Part shown: positions 7,729 to 17,058 of the stretch, piece after piece | Numbering within the stretch: the stretch's first letter is position 1 | Layout of the letters: every line of letters begins with the position of its first letter | Assembly (NCBI RefSeq): GCF_019345525.1 | Contig: NZ_JAHKRA010000002.1 | Coordinates: 62,001-126,000 of the forward strand | Direction: 5' to 3' | Origin: Flavobacterium sp. NKUCC04_CG | GTDB lineage: Bacteria > Bacteroidota > Bacteroidia > Flavobacteriales > Flavobacteriaceae | DNA: 64,000 nt | Made by a program: the position numbers and the translations under genes | Notes under the pieces: generated by a model | Told to the model about the DNA's origin: nothing | What the model saw: the letters and a program-made list of their open reading frames with translations, nothing else | Databases searched by the model: none

Positions 7729-10119
7729 ATGAAAAGACTAATTAAGAAAATAGCAGTAATAGGATCTGGTATTATGGGATCTGGTATTGCTTGTCATTTT
7801 GCTAATATCGGTGTAGAAGTTTTACTTCTTGATATCATTCCTCGCGAATTGACTCCAGAGGAGGAGAAAAAGGGTTTGACCTTACAAGATCCGAGTGTTA
7901 GAAACCGAAATGTAAATATGCATTTGACTACAGCCTTAAAATCAAAACCATCTCCTATTTATGACATTTCCTTTGCTAGCAGAATAACTACTGGAAATAT
8001 TGACGATGATTTACCTAAAATCAAGGATGTCGATTGGATTATAGAAGTTGTAGTAGAACGATTGGATATCAAAAAATCGGTTTTTGAACAAATTGAAAAA
8101 TACCGCAAACCGGGAACCTTAATTACTTCTAATACATCCGGAATCCCGATTCATTTTATGAGTGAAGGCAGAAGTGAAGATTTCCAACGTCATTTTTGTG
8201 GTACGCACTTTTTTAACCCAGCTCGTTACTTAAAATTGTTTGAGATTATTCCCGGTCCTAAAACCGATACAGCTGTTTTAGAATTTCTAAATAACTATGG
8301 CCAACAATATCTAGGTAAAACCGCTGTAGTCGCTAAAGATACCCCAGCCTTTATTGGGAATCGAATCGGTATTTTTGGTATCATGAGTTTGTTTCATCTG
8401 GTACAAGAATTAAAATTAACGATTGAAGATGTGGATAAATTAACTGGTCCGGTAATCGGCAGACCAAAATCCGCTACATTTAGAACGGTAGATGTCGTTG
8501 GTTTAGACACCTTAGTTCATGTCGCCAACGGTTTGTATGAAAACTGTCCGGAAGACGAAGCCCACGAATTGTTTAAACTACCTGCTTTTATACAAACGAT
8601 GATGGATCGCCAGTGGTTGGGTAGTAAAACACAACAAGGCTTTTATAAAAAAGTAGATAAAACCATACTGGGTTTAGATTTAAACACCCTGGAATATAGA
8701 GAACCTAAAAAGACAGCCTTCCCCACTCTTGAATTGACCAAAACCATTGATCGTCCTATTGATCGTTTTAAAGTATTAGTAGAAGGTAAAGACGTAGCAG
8801 GTGAATTTTACCGCAAGAGTTTTTCTGATATGTTTTCTTATGTTTCCAACCGCATTCCCGAAATCACCGATGATTTATATAAAATCGACGACGCTATGAA
8901 AGCGGGATTTGGATGGGAAAACGGTCCTTTTGAAATCTGGGATGCCATAGGTGTTGAAAAAGCCATAGGTTTATTAAAGGCCGAAAACAAAACCGTTTCC
9001 AAATGGGTAGAAGATATGTTGCAATCGGGTATAAATAGTTTTTATACCATAAAAGACGGTGCAACCTATTATTATGATATTCCGACTAAATCATATAAAA
9101 AAGTTCCGGGACAGGACTCCTTTATCATCTTAAACAACTTAAGAGACACTAAAAAAGTTTGGGGAAACAAAGACGCTTCCTTAATTGATTTGGGAGATGG
9201 TATTGTCAATTTGGAATTTCATTCTAAAATGAATACTATCGGCGGAGGTGTTATCAGTGGGATTCACAAAGCCATCGATTTGGCAGAACGTGATTTCCAG
9301 GGACTCGTTGTTGGAAATCAAGGTGCTAATTTCTCTGCGGGTGCTAACCTCGCCATGATTTTTATGATGGCTGCAGAACAAGACTACGATGAACTCAACA
9401 TCGCTATTAAAACTTTTCAAGACACCATGATGCGCGTTCGTTATTCGGGAATTCCCGTTATCGCTGCTCCCCATGCAATGGCATTGGGTGGTGGATGTGA
9501 ATTGAGTTTGCATGCCGATAAGGTTGTAGCTGCAGCAGAAACCTATATAGGATTGGTTGAATTTGGAGTTGGATTAATCCCCGGTGGTGGTGGTTGTAAG
9601 GAGATGACCCTTAGAGCCTCTGATACCTTTAGAAAAAATGACGTTGAACTCAATGTCTTACAAGAATATTTTATGGCAATCGCTATGGCTAAAGTCTCGA
9701 CCTCAGCCTACGAAGCTTATGATTTGGGAATACTTCAAAAAGGAAAAGATGTTGTGGTAGTCAACGGCGATCGTCAAATCGCTGAAGCAAAGAAACACGC
9801 TTTGTTAATGGCACAAGCGGGATATACCCAACCGATCAAGCGCAAAGATATAAAAGTACTGGGAAAACAGGCCTTGGGAATGTTCCTAGTAGGTACAGAC
9901 AGCATGCAAGCGGGTCATTATATCTCTGAACACGATAAGAAAATCGCCAATAAATTGGCTTATGTTATGGCCGGTGGTGATTTATCGGAATCCACCTTAG
10001 TATCGGAGCAATATTTATTAGACTTGGAACGCGAGGCCTTTTTATCGCTTTGTGGCGAACGCAAAACCTTAGAGCGCATTCAATTTATGTTAACCAAAGG
10101 AAAACCCTTACGCAATTAA
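7729..10119 (+). CDS. 3-hydroxyacyl-CoA dehydrogenase / enoyl-CoA hydratase (FadB-type multifunctional enzyme)
   Basis: A 796-residue beta-oxidation enzyme carrying out hydration of 2-enoyl-CoA and NAD-dependent oxidation of 3-hydroxyacyl-CoA. The dehydrogenase comes first: Rossmann GSGIMGSG at residues 12-19, catalytic region GTHFFNPARYLKLFE, then the C-terminal HAD domain to about residue 420. The crotonase domain follows: NQGANFSAGANLAM oxyanion hole, GGGCEL and LVEFGVGLIPGGGG with both catalytic Glu retained. This domain order is the reverse of E. coli FadB and is usual in Bacteroidota. It starts the fadB-fadA-fadE group, 95 bases after the MarR gene. Confidence 0.93.
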   Translation: MKRLIKKIAVIGSGIMGSGIACHFANIGVEVLLLDIIPRELTPEEEKKGLTLQDPSVRNRNVNMHLTTALKSKPSPIYDISFASRITTGNIDDDLPKIKDVDWIIEVVVERLDIKKSVFEQIEKYRKPGTLITSNTSGIPIHFMSEGRSEDFQRHFCGTHFFNPARYLKLFEIIPGPKTDTAVLEFLNNYGQQYLGKTAVVAKDTPAFIGNRIGIFGIMSLFHLVQELKLTIEDVDKLTGPVIGRPKSATFRTVDVVGLDTLVHVANGLYENCPEDEAHELFKLPAFIQTMMDRQWLGSKTQQGFYKKVDKTILGLDLNTLEYREPKKTAFPTLELTKTIDRPIDRFKVLVEGKDVAGEFYRKSFSDMFSYVSNRIPEITDDLYKIDDAMKAGFGWENGPFEIWDAIGVEKAIGLLKAENKTVSKWVEDMLQSGINSFYTIKDGATYYYDIPTKSYKKVPGQDSFIILNNLRDTKKVWGNKDASLIDLGDGIVNLEFHSKMNTIGGGVISGIHKAIDLAERDFQGLVVGNQGANFSAGANLAMIFMMAAEQDYDELNIAIKTFQDTMMRVRYSGIPVIAAPHAMALGGGCELSLHADKVVAAAETYIGLVEFGVGLIPGGGGCKEMTLRASDTFRKNDVELNVLQEYFMAIAMAKVSTSAYEAYDLGILQKGKDVVVVNGDRQIAEAKKHALLMAQAGYTQPIKRKDIKVLGKQALGMFLVGTDSMQAGHYISEHDKKIANKLAYVMAGGDLSESTLVSEQYLLDLEREAFLSLCGERKTLERIQFMLTKGKPLRN

Positions 10120-10159
10120 TCGGATAACAAGTCTAGCAAACCCCTAAAACCAAGAGAAT

Positions 10160-11341
10160 ATGAAAACAGCATATATAGTAAAAGCCTATCGTACGGCGGT
10201 TGGAAAAGCCCCAAAAGGTGTATTCCGATTTAAAAGACCTGATGAATTGGCAGCAGAAACCATAGAATTCCTGATGCAATCCCTACCCGATTTTGATCGC
10301 AGTCGTATTGATGATGTGATGGTAGGAAATGCGATGCCTGAAGCAGAGCAAGGATTAAACATGGCGCGTTTAATTTCGTTAATGGGATTAAAGATAAACG
10401 ATGTACCCGGAGTGACAGTCAATAGATATTGTGCCTCTGGAATTGAGACCATAGGTATGGCTACGGCTAAAATTCAATCCGGTATGGCCGATTGTATTAT
10501 AGCAGGTGGTGCAGAAAGCATGAGTTATATCCCTATGGGAGGTTATAAACCCACTCCAGACTATCAAGTTGCCAAAGCGGGTAATGAAAGTTATTATTGG
10601 GGAATGGGTCTTACCGCAGAAGCCGTTGCCAAACAATTTAACGTTAGCAGAGAAGACCAAGATGAGTTTGCCTTCCACTCTCACCAAAAAGCATTAAAAG
10701 CACAAGCAGAAGGAAAATTTGACCAACAGATTGTCCCGATTACTATTGATCAAGTATATGTTGGCGAAAACGGAAAAAAAGCGACGAAATCTTATACGGT
10801 AGCCAAAGATGAAGGACCACGCCTTGGAACCTCCATCGACGCCCTTTCTAAATTAAGACCGGTATTTGCCGCTGACGGAAGTGTAACCGCCGGAAACTCC
10901 TCTCAAATGAGCGACGGAGCAGCCTTTGTATTGATTATGTCTGAAGAAATGGTCAAAGAATTGAATTTAGAACCAATTGCTCGTTTAGTCAACTATGCGG
11001 CAGCTGGTGTAGAACCAAAAATCATGGGGATGGGACCGGTAAAAGCCATTCCAAAAGCCCTGAAACAAGCAGGACTACAATTAAAAGATATAGAGTTAAT
11101 CGAACTCAATGAAGCCTTTGCTTCACAATCTTTGGCTGTAATTCGCGAATTGGGACTTAATCCAGACATTGTCAACGTCAATGGTGGTGCTATTGCCTTA
11201 GGACATCCCCTAGGATGTACGGGCGCAAAACTATCCGTTCAATTGTTTGATGAAATGAAAAAACGCGGACAAAAATACGGTATGGTTACCATGTGTGTAG
11301 GTACCGGACAGGGAGCTGCCGGGATTTATGAATTATTGTAA
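10160..11341 (+). CDS. fadA: Acetyl-CoA C-acyltransferase (3-ketoacyl-CoA thiolase)
   Basis: A 393-residue thiolase catalysing the last step of beta-oxidation, CoA-dependent cleavage of 3-ketoacyl-CoA. All catalytic residues are visible: nucleophile Cys91 in NRYCASGIE, His349 in GGAIALGHPLGCTGA, and Cys379 in CVGTGQGAA. The length fits the tetrameric FadA class. It starts 40 bases after the multifunctional enzyme gene, so the two should be co-transcribed. An acetoacetyl-CoA thiolase (biosynthetic) is possible by sequence alone, but the neighbours favour degradation. Confidence 0.93.
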   Translation: MKTAYIVKAYRTAVGKAPKGVFRFKRPDELAAETIEFLMQSLPDFDRSRIDDVMVGNAMPEAEQGLNMARLISLMGLKINDVPGVTVNRYCASGIETIGMATAKIQSGMADCIIAGGAESMSYIPMGGYKPTPDYQVAKAGNESYYWGMGLTAEAVAKQFNVSREDQDEFAFHSHQKALKAQAEGKFDQQIVPITIDQVYVGENGKKATKSYTVAKDEGPRLGTSIDALSKLRPVFAADGSVTAGNSSQMSDGAAFVLIMSEEMVKELNLEPIARLVNYAAAGVEPKIMGMGPVKAIPKALKQAGLQLKDIELIELNEAFASQSLAVIRELGLNPDIVNVNGGAIALGHPLGCTGAKLSVQLFDEMKKRGQKYGMVTMCVGTGQGAAGIYELL

Positions 11342-11420
11342 TCAAAACGAAGATTTAAAGCATTCGTGTTCTCACGAAATACAAACCGACGATAATATTG
11401 AATTCGATTTTGCACTTTAA
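11328..11420 (+). CDS. Possible 30-codon ORF overlapping the thiolase end
   Basis: ATG at 11328 overlaps the last codons of fadA in another frame and runs 30 codons to TAA at 11420. The peptide has two Cys (C4, C14), two His, and an acidic C-terminal half (QTDDNIEFDF). It has no recognisable domain. It fills most of the otherwise unusual 139-base gap before the acyl-CoA dehydrogenase gene and would be translationally coupled. It could equally be chance. Confidence 0.25.
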   Translation: MNYCNQNEDLKHSCSHEIQTDDNIEFDFAL

Positions 11421-11480
11421 GAGTGTAACTTCCTTCCAAATTATCAAAACTATGAACCAAAAATTAAAAAACATATTACC

Positions 11481-13271
11481 ATGGAAAACATCACACGTGG
11501 CGGACAATTTTTAGTAAAAGAAACCCGCTCAGAAGACATATTCACTCCAGAGGATTTCTCTGAAGAGCAAATCATGATGCGCGACTCTGTCAAGGAGTTT
11601 GTCAATAAGGAAATTTGGCCTAACAAATCGCGTTTTGAAAAGAAAGATTACGAGTTCACCAAAGACTGTATGAAAAAAGCAGGAGAATTGGGACTTTTAG
11701 GAGTTGCTGTTCCGGAGGAATACGGAGGATTGGGGATGGGATTTGTTTCAACCATGTTAGTATGTGATTATATTTCAGGCGCAACGGGATCTTTTTCGAC
11801 AGCCTTTGGAGCACATACGGGAATTGGAACCATGCCGATTACCCTTTATGGATCAGAAGAACAAAAGAAAAAATACGTACCGAAATTAGCTACTGGTGAA
11901 TGGTTTGGCGCCTATTGTTTGACCGAACCAGAAGCGGGATCCGATGCTAATTCAGGTAAAACCAAAGCGGTACTTTCCGACGATGGAAAACATTATAAAA
12001 TAACAGGACAAAAGATGTGGATTTCCAATGCAGGATTCTGCCAATTGTTTATCGTATTTGCTCGAATTGGTGACGATAAAAACATCACCGGATTTATAGT
12101 GGAAAACGATCCGAGTAACGGTATTAGCTTAGGCGAAGAAGAACACAAATTAGGTATTCGCGCATCTTCTACGCGTCAGGTGTTTTTTAACGACACTAAG
12201 GTTTCGGTAGAGAACATGCTTTCGGAGCGCGGAAACGGCTTTAAAATAGCCATGAACGCCCTTAATATCGGTAGAATCAAATTGGCTGCTGCTTGTTTGG
12301 ATTCACAACGCCGATTAATTACTCAATCGGTTACTTACGCCAATGAACGCATCCAATTTAAAACTCCTATCGCCCAATTTGGAGCAATCAGAAGTAAATT
12401 GGCCGAAATGGCAACCAATTGTTATATCGGTGAAAGTGCTTCTTATCGTGCTGCAGCGAGTATAGAGGATCGTATCAAGGCGAGAATTGCAGAAGGAAAC
12501 TCTCACCAAGAGGCAGAACTCAAAGGCGTTGAGGAATTTGCTATAGAATGTTCTATCTTAAAGGTAGCGGTATCCGAAGACGTTCAACATTGTGCTGATG
12601 AAGGAATCCAAATTTTCGGAGGAATGGGTTTCTCAGAAGACACACCGATGGAAAGTGCTTGGAGAGATGCTCGTATTTCAAGAATCTACGAAGGAACAAA
12701 CGAAATCAACCGTATGCTAACCGTGGGTATGTTGATTAAAAAGGCTATGAAAGGTCAGGTAGATTTACTAGGACCGGCTATGAAAGTTAGTGAAGAATTA
12801 ATTGGAATTCCCGATTTCGATACTCCAGATTTTTCAGAATTATTTGCCGAAGAAAAACAAATCATTGCCAATTTGAAAAAAGCCTTTTTAATGGTTGCTG
12901 GTAGCGCTGTACAAAAATACGGACCCGATCTAGATCAACACCAACAGTTGTTGATGGCAGCTTCTGATATGTTAATCGAGATCTACATGGCAGAAAGCGG
13001 TATTTTAAGAACCGAAAAGCTGGCTAAAGCACAAGGTCAAGATAAAATAACAGAACAAATTGCTATGGCTCAATTGTATTTGTATCACGCTGTAGATATC
13101 ATCATCGAAAAAGGTAAAGAAGGTATTTCTTCTTTTGCTGAAGACGACGAGCAACGCATGATGTTAATGGGATTGAGAAGGTTTACTAAATACACCAACT
13201 TACCTAATGTTGCCAAGTTAAGAGAAATTATAGCTACCAAATTGGTAGAGAAAAACGAATATTGTTTCTAG
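11481..13271 (+). CDS. Acyl-CoA dehydrogenase
   Basis: A 596-residue FAD-dependent dehydrogenase introducing the 2,3-double bond in acyl-CoA, the first step of beta-oxidation, passing electrons to ETF. Visible are the ACAD signatures GAYCLTEPEAGSD and KMWISNAG, and IYEGTNEINRM with the catalytic Glu near the end of the core. The C-terminal ~160 residues after the usual ~430-residue core form an extra helical domain, as in very-long-chain type ACADs and the Bacteroidota homologues. It is the last gene of the fad operon and is followed by a terminator at 13303-13341. Confidence 0.93.
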   Translation: MENITRGGQFLVKETRSEDIFTPEDFSEEQIMMRDSVKEFVNKEIWPNKSRFEKKDYEFTKDCMKKAGELGLLGVAVPEEYGGLGMGFVSTMLVCDYISGATGSFSTAFGAHTGIGTMPITLYGSEEQKKKYVPKLATGEWFGAYCLTEPEAGSDANSGKTKAVLSDDGKHYKITGQKMWISNAGFCQLFIVFARIGDDKNITGFIVENDPSNGISLGEEEHKLGIRASSTRQVFFNDTKVSVENMLSERGNGFKIAMNALNIGRIKLAAACLDSQRRLITQSVTYANERIQFKTPIAQFGAIRSKLAEMATNCYIGESASYRAAASIEDRIKARIAEGNSHQEAELKGVEEFAIECSILKVAVSEDVQHCADEGIQIFGGMGFSEDTPMESAWRDARISRIYEGTNEINRMLTVGMLIKKAMKGQVDLLGPAMKVSEELIGIPDFDTPDFSELFAEEKQIIANLKKAFLMVAGSAVQKYGPDLDQHQQLLMAASDMLIEIYMAESGILRTEKLAKAQGQDKITEQIAMAQLYLYHAVDIIIEKGKEGISSFAEDDEQRMMLMGLRRFTKYTNLPNVAKLREIIATKLVEKNEYCF

Positions 13272-13302
13272 TAAACATTAAAATAAGTTTAGTTTGTTTG
13301 AG

Positions 13303-13341
13303 AAAATCGCTGTGTCCTTTATGGATGCAGCGGTTTTTTTT
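13303..13341 (+). terminator. Rho-independent terminator of the fad operon
   Basis: Imperfect stem AAAATCGCTG (13303-13312) with CAGCGGTTTT (13328-13337), strengthened by an inner TCC/GGA, followed by T up to 13342. It marks the left flank of the AT-rich cassette. Confidence 0.75.
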
Positions 13342-13458
13342 TGTATCTTATTCCTGTTCGCCTTCGAATACCATACTCACTCTCCTTGTAATTACTGAAA
13401 TTTCTTATTCATAGCGTGACTCACCAAGAATACCCATTATTTTTCCTTATAGGATATA

Positions 13459-13581
13459 TTAATAAAACATAATAAATAATACAATCGCTATCAAGAACAT
13501 GGAAACAATACCGATTACAAATCCAATAATTACTAATGATTTTGGTATATCTCCTAAAATTTGATTATCGTTTTTCATCAT
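13459..13581 (-). CDS. 40-residue single-helix membrane peptide, coupled to the exporter
   Basis: ATG at 13581 overlaps the exporter's stop codon in the string ATGATGA (start 13581-13579, stop 13580-13578), a typical translational-coupling arrangement. The product has a short polar N-terminus (MMKNDNQILGDIPKS) and about 25 consecutive hydrophobic residues ending in FIMFY. No family is recognised. As the last gene of a peptide biosynthesis/export cassette it may be an immunity peptide, an exporter accessory subunit or an assembly factor; all three are guesses. A start at the second Met (13578) is also possible. Confidence 0.6.
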   Translation of the reverse strand: MMKNDNQILGDIPKSLVIIGFVIGIVSMFLIAIVLFIMFY

Positions 13582-15755
13582 TGACCTAATTCTAATTGAT
13601 TACTAATTAAATTAAAATACATCCCTTTCATCTTAACTAAATCGTCGTGTGTTCCAGCTTCTAATACGCGACCTTTATCTAATACTAAAATTTGATCTGC
13701 ATTTTTTACTGTAGACAACCTATGAGCTACAACGATCATTGTTTTATTGCTAAAAAAATCATTGATATTATTCAATATAATCTTTTCATTTTGAGAATCT
13801 AAAGAATTGGTAGCTTCATCAAAAAATAAATAATCGGGATTTTTATAAATTGCTCGTGCTATTAATATGCGTTGTCTCTGTCCATGACTAATTTGAAGCC
13901 CTTCCGGTCCAATAATAGTATCGGTTGTCAATGTTAACGAATCTACAAATTCCGTGATATTTGATAATTTTATAGCGTGATCCAATTTGATATAGTCTGG
14001 ATTTTTTTCTAATGAAATATTATATTTTATAGTATCGGAGAAAATCACACTATCTTGCAATACAACACCGCATTTACCTCTCCATAATTGATTATCTAAA
14101 TCTTCTAATAAATTTTTTCCTACTTCTATAAAACCCTCTTGAGGATTATAGAACTTTAAAAGCAACTTTAAAAGTGTTGTTTTCCCACTTCCGCTTACAC
14201 CAACAATTGCAGTTGTTTTATTTTTTGGAATTATGATGCTAATATCCCGTAGCACAAAATCTTTATGCCCATAGGTAAAAGAGACATGATTCAACTTTAT
14301 ATCTTTGATGTTAGGAAGCTGTTTTACACTTGATTTATTTTCTTCTTCTTTCTTACTGTATATTTCATTCAATCTTTCAAAACTTACCTTAACAAGCTTT
14401 ATGTGTAAAAAAAAATTCAATAGATTGCTAATTGGACCGTTCATCCCTGCTAGAATAAACATAACAGACAACATGGTCCCAATAGTCATTGTTTGATTTA
14501 TGACTGCCATAGCAGCAAAGAAAATAACGACTATAGTTTGAAAAAAATTTATAAATCTATAAGCTTCGTACTTTTGATCCAATTTAAGTTTTTCAAGCTT
14601 ATTCACATATAAATTTCTTTGAATATACTGCCATTCCTCTTTTTTTTCTTCCTCTAAATTATTCAACTTTATTTCCTGAACAGCATTAATAATCTCATAG
14701 ATTTTATTTTGTTCTCTTGAGAGCAATGCAAAATTTTTAAAATCGTTTATTCTTATTTTTTCGAGAAATTTAAAAATCCAAGTAATTTCTATCAACGTAC
14801 AAATTAAAACGACTAAAAATATTTTTACGTCAAAATACAGTAGCACTAATGAATAGACAATAAGGCTAAGAATTGAAAAAACAATTTGAATTAGCTCCTT
14901 TGATAAAAACTGTTCTATTCTTTTGTGATCATTAACCCGCTGAATCAAGTCACCTATATTTCTTGAATTAAAATATTTTAAGGACAATGCCATTAGTTTT
15001 TTTAAGTATTCAGATACTATAGATAAACTAATTCTACTACTAATGTGGATAAATAACCACGATCGATAAAACTCTAATCCTATTTTACTTATAAATAAAA
15101 CAACTTGTGCTATTAATATTAGATATACATAATTCACATTTTTTAAAACCACCCCTTTATCTACTATTTGTCTAGTAAAAAAAGGAAAAATCAACTCGAT
15201 TATTATAGATAATAACAGTGTAAATGAAATCACTAAAAAATGAATTTTGTATCTGTGTAAATGTTTTTTAATAAAATCTAAATTCAATTCTCGTTTAGTG
15301 CTCAGCTTTTTATACGAACGTATTTTTTCAGTTGATTCCAGTAGCAAAATGACACCTTCTTTCTCATTTTGTGTCCATCCTTTAAGAAACTCCTCTATAC
15401 TATAAATGGTTTTTCCGAAAGCAGGATCAGCCACATAAATTTTATTGTTTTTTATTTTATAAACAACGATAAAGTGATTTTGATTCCAAAAAAAAATAGC
15501 TGGTAACACAACATTACTAATTGTTGTTTCATAATCGATTTTCACTATTAAGGATTCAAAGCCAACTTCATTTGCGAACAAACTTAAGTCAGAAACTGAA
15601 ATTCCTTGTTTAAGAATATTTGTAGTATCAATTACCTCTTCACTTAACTCGAAATCCTTATTAAAGAATTTTCCAAGCATCTTTATACAAGCAAATCCAC
15701 AATCTTGACTATCTAATTGTTTTATAAAAGGGATATTTTTTTTACGCATATTCAA
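13578..15755 (-). CDS. Peptidase-containing ABC transporter (C39 peptidase, TM, ATPase)
   Basis: A 725-residue PCAT that should remove a double-glycine leader and export the core peptide across the inner membrane. N-terminal C39 peptidase: QLDSQDCGFAC with oxyanion Gln13 and catalytic Cys19, then the His in NQNHFIVVYK and Asp in YVADPAFG. Six hydrophobic helices follow (about 165-450). ATPase: Walker A GVSGSGKTT, signature ISHGQRQR (His where most have Gly), Walker B YLFFDEATNSLD and the H-loop in VVAHRLST. Its start overlaps the end of the radical SAM gene by 14 bases. No HlyD-type adaptor gene is in the cassette. Confidence 0.92.
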   Translation of the reverse strand: MNMRKKNIPFIKQLDSQDCGFACIKMLGKFFNKDFELSEEVIDTTNILKQGISVSDLSLFANEVGFESLIVKIDYETTISNVVLPAIFFWNQNHFIVVYKIKNNKIYVADPAFGKTIYSIEEFLKGWTQNEKEGVILLLESTEKIRSYKKLSTKRELNLDFIKKHLHRYKIHFLVISFTLLLSIIIELIFPFFTRQIVDKGVVLKNVNYVYLILIAQVVLFISKIGLEFYRSWLFIHISSRISLSIVSEYLKKLMALSLKYFNSRNIGDLIQRVNDHKRIEQFLSKELIQIVFSILSLIVYSLVLLYFDVKIFLVVLICTLIEITWIFKFLEKIRINDFKNFALLSREQNKIYEIINAVQEIKLNNLEEEKKEEWQYIQRNLYVNKLEKLKLDQKYEAYRFINFFQTIVVIFFAAMAVINQTMTIGTMLSVMFILAGMNGPISNLLNFFLHIKLVKVSFERLNEIYSKKEEENKSSVKQLPNIKDIKLNHVSFTYGHKDFVLRDISIIIPKNKTTAIVGVSGSGKTTLLKLLLKFYNPQEGFIEVGKNLLEDLDNQLWRGKCGVVLQDSVIFSDTIKYNISLEKNPDYIKLDHAIKLSNITEFVDSLTLTTDTIIGPEGLQISHGQRQRILIARAIYKNPDYLFFDEATNSLDSQNEKIILNNINDFFSNKTMIVVAHRLSTVKNADQILVLDKGRVLEAGTHDDLVKMKGMYFNLISNQLELGQ

Positions 15756-16989
15756 TTTTTCGGAAACTTTCTAAAAGGTCAATATAATCCGGTTCCTCAA
15801 TAAGCGGCAATTCGTTCAAAATAATTTGGTTTGCCTCTTCAAAAGTTAGCTTTTCAATCCCCGTATCATTCTTTATCTCTTCCGGAATTTCATCTACTAC
15901 CCTATTCTGAATATGAGTAATTAATCTCAATAGATCTTCACAATAAACAGAAGGATTATTAAATCCATTTTTAGAACTATATCTATGCGCTATAAACCCT
16001 CCCCCACAAACTGAATTAACCGGACATGCAAGACATTTTTTTGGTAGGTATTTCCCGCTATTGTAGTAAATTTTAGCTAAATTATTATGTAAGGCATCAT
16101 TAAATTGATTTTTAAATACGTCTAGATCATTCTTTGTGAATTTTTCTCCACAGATTTTTAAAACATCTACCGCCTCTACTGCTCCATTTGTTTCAACGAC
16201 TAAAACATTATTTGTAGAGCTCCCTAACAAATCAACGTGGTAGGATCCTCCAAAAACAGCTCTTATAATAACTTCAAAAAAACGAATTGACAAATAGTCT
16301 TTTTCCATGATCCATAGTTCGAAAACCTCAATCAGCCATTGCGCAGACTTTCCAATATTAAGGGCATCAAATTGGTCATAATTCTCATCTAATAATAAGA
16401 AATCTAAACCTAAAATCCCAAGATCCTTAAAATGATCGTAAGTTGAAGTAGGATTTGAATTGGTATTCAATACAGTAAGTATTCCAAAAGGATGATTTTT
16501 AAGCTTATAATTACATATTTCAATCCCTTTTACTACTCTATCATAAGTACCATTACCTTTAAAATCGAGCCTATTAGCATCGTTATACTCTTTCGTTCCG
16601 TCAAGACTTATTCCAACGGTAATTGAATATTTTATAAAAATATCGCACCATTCGCGATCTACTAACATTCCATTCGTTTGTATAGATAATTTTATTTTAA
16701 AATTACTATCCTCTAACCCCTTTAACTTTTCAACAATACTAATAAATTTTTCCTTTCCTACTAACAAAGGTTCGCCTCCATGCAAATATATATTAAACAC
16801 TTTCACGTTATGTTCTACCCGGTGTTCCTTAATTCTTAAACACAATTGATCTATAGTTTTAGTTGAAATAGCTTTTGGTTGTGTAAGATAAGAAGTGTCT
16901 CCCATATTGTACATATAACAATAACTGCAGTTTATATTACATCTACTTGCAATTTTTAAAACTATAGAATGTATAAATAAATTTTCCAT
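15742..16989 (-). CDS. Radical SAM/SPASM peptide maturase (cyclophane-forming type)
   Basis: A 415-residue enzyme with the radical SAM cluster motif C17-x3-C21-x2-C24 and the SAM-binding GGEP at 71-74. The C-terminal SPASM region contributes C280, C319, C322, C328 and C350 for auxiliary Fe-S clusters. The segment around CGGGFIAHRYSS and NPSVYCEDL closely resembles the FxsB/XyeB/GrrM group, whose members join an aromatic ring to the beta-carbon two residues on. Substrate should be the peptide encoded just upstream at 17059-17274. A different Trp crosslink or other chemistry cannot be excluded from sequence. It overlaps the exporter gene by 14 bases. Confidence 0.9.
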   Translation of the reverse strand: MENLFIHSIVLKIASRCNINCSYCYMYNMGDTSYLTQPKAISTKTIDQLCLRIKEHRVEHNVKVFNIYLHGGEPLLVGKEKFISIVEKLKGLEDSNFKIKLSIQTNGMLVDREWCDIFIKYSITVGISLDGTKEYNDANRLDFKGNGTYDRVVKGIEICNYKLKNHPFGILTVLNTNSNPTSTYDHFKDLGILGLDFLLLDENYDQFDALNIGKSAQWLIEVFELWIMEKDYLSIRFFEVIIRAVFGGSYHVDLLGSSTNNVLVVETNGAVEAVDVLKICGEKFTKNDLDVFKNQFNDALHNNLAKIYYNSGKYLPKKCLACPVNSVCGGGFIAHRYSSKNGFNNPSVYCEDLLRLITHIQNRVVDEIPEEIKNDTGIEKLTFEEANQIILNELPLIEEPDYIDLLESFRKIEYA

Positions 16990-17017
16990 ATCTAATTTTC
17001 TATTTATAGTTTAAAAC

Positions 17018-17045
17018 GCGTAGCTGTTCTGCTCAACAGCTACGC
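17018..17045 (-). promoter_or_regulatory. Intercistronic hairpin between precursor and maturase genes
   Basis: Perfect 11-bp stem: GCGTAGCTGTT (17018-17028) with AACAGCTACGC (17035-17045), loop of six. It begins 14 bases after the precursor stop codon and ends about 29 bases before the maturase start. On the minus strand only a short GTTTTAAA follows, so it looks like a leaky terminator or 3' stabiliser giving more precursor than enzyme mRNA. Confidence 0.7.
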
Positions 17046-17058
17046 CTTTTAAAATTAA

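Noticed and set aside
9181..9513. 110-residue frame antisense to the crotonase domain
   Set aside because: Shadow of the multifunctional enzyme, no independent support.
14305..14496. Plus-strand ORF within the exporter gene as a second precursor peptide
   Set aside because: Antisense to the exporter's transmembrane domain, no Gly-Gly leader, no repeats.
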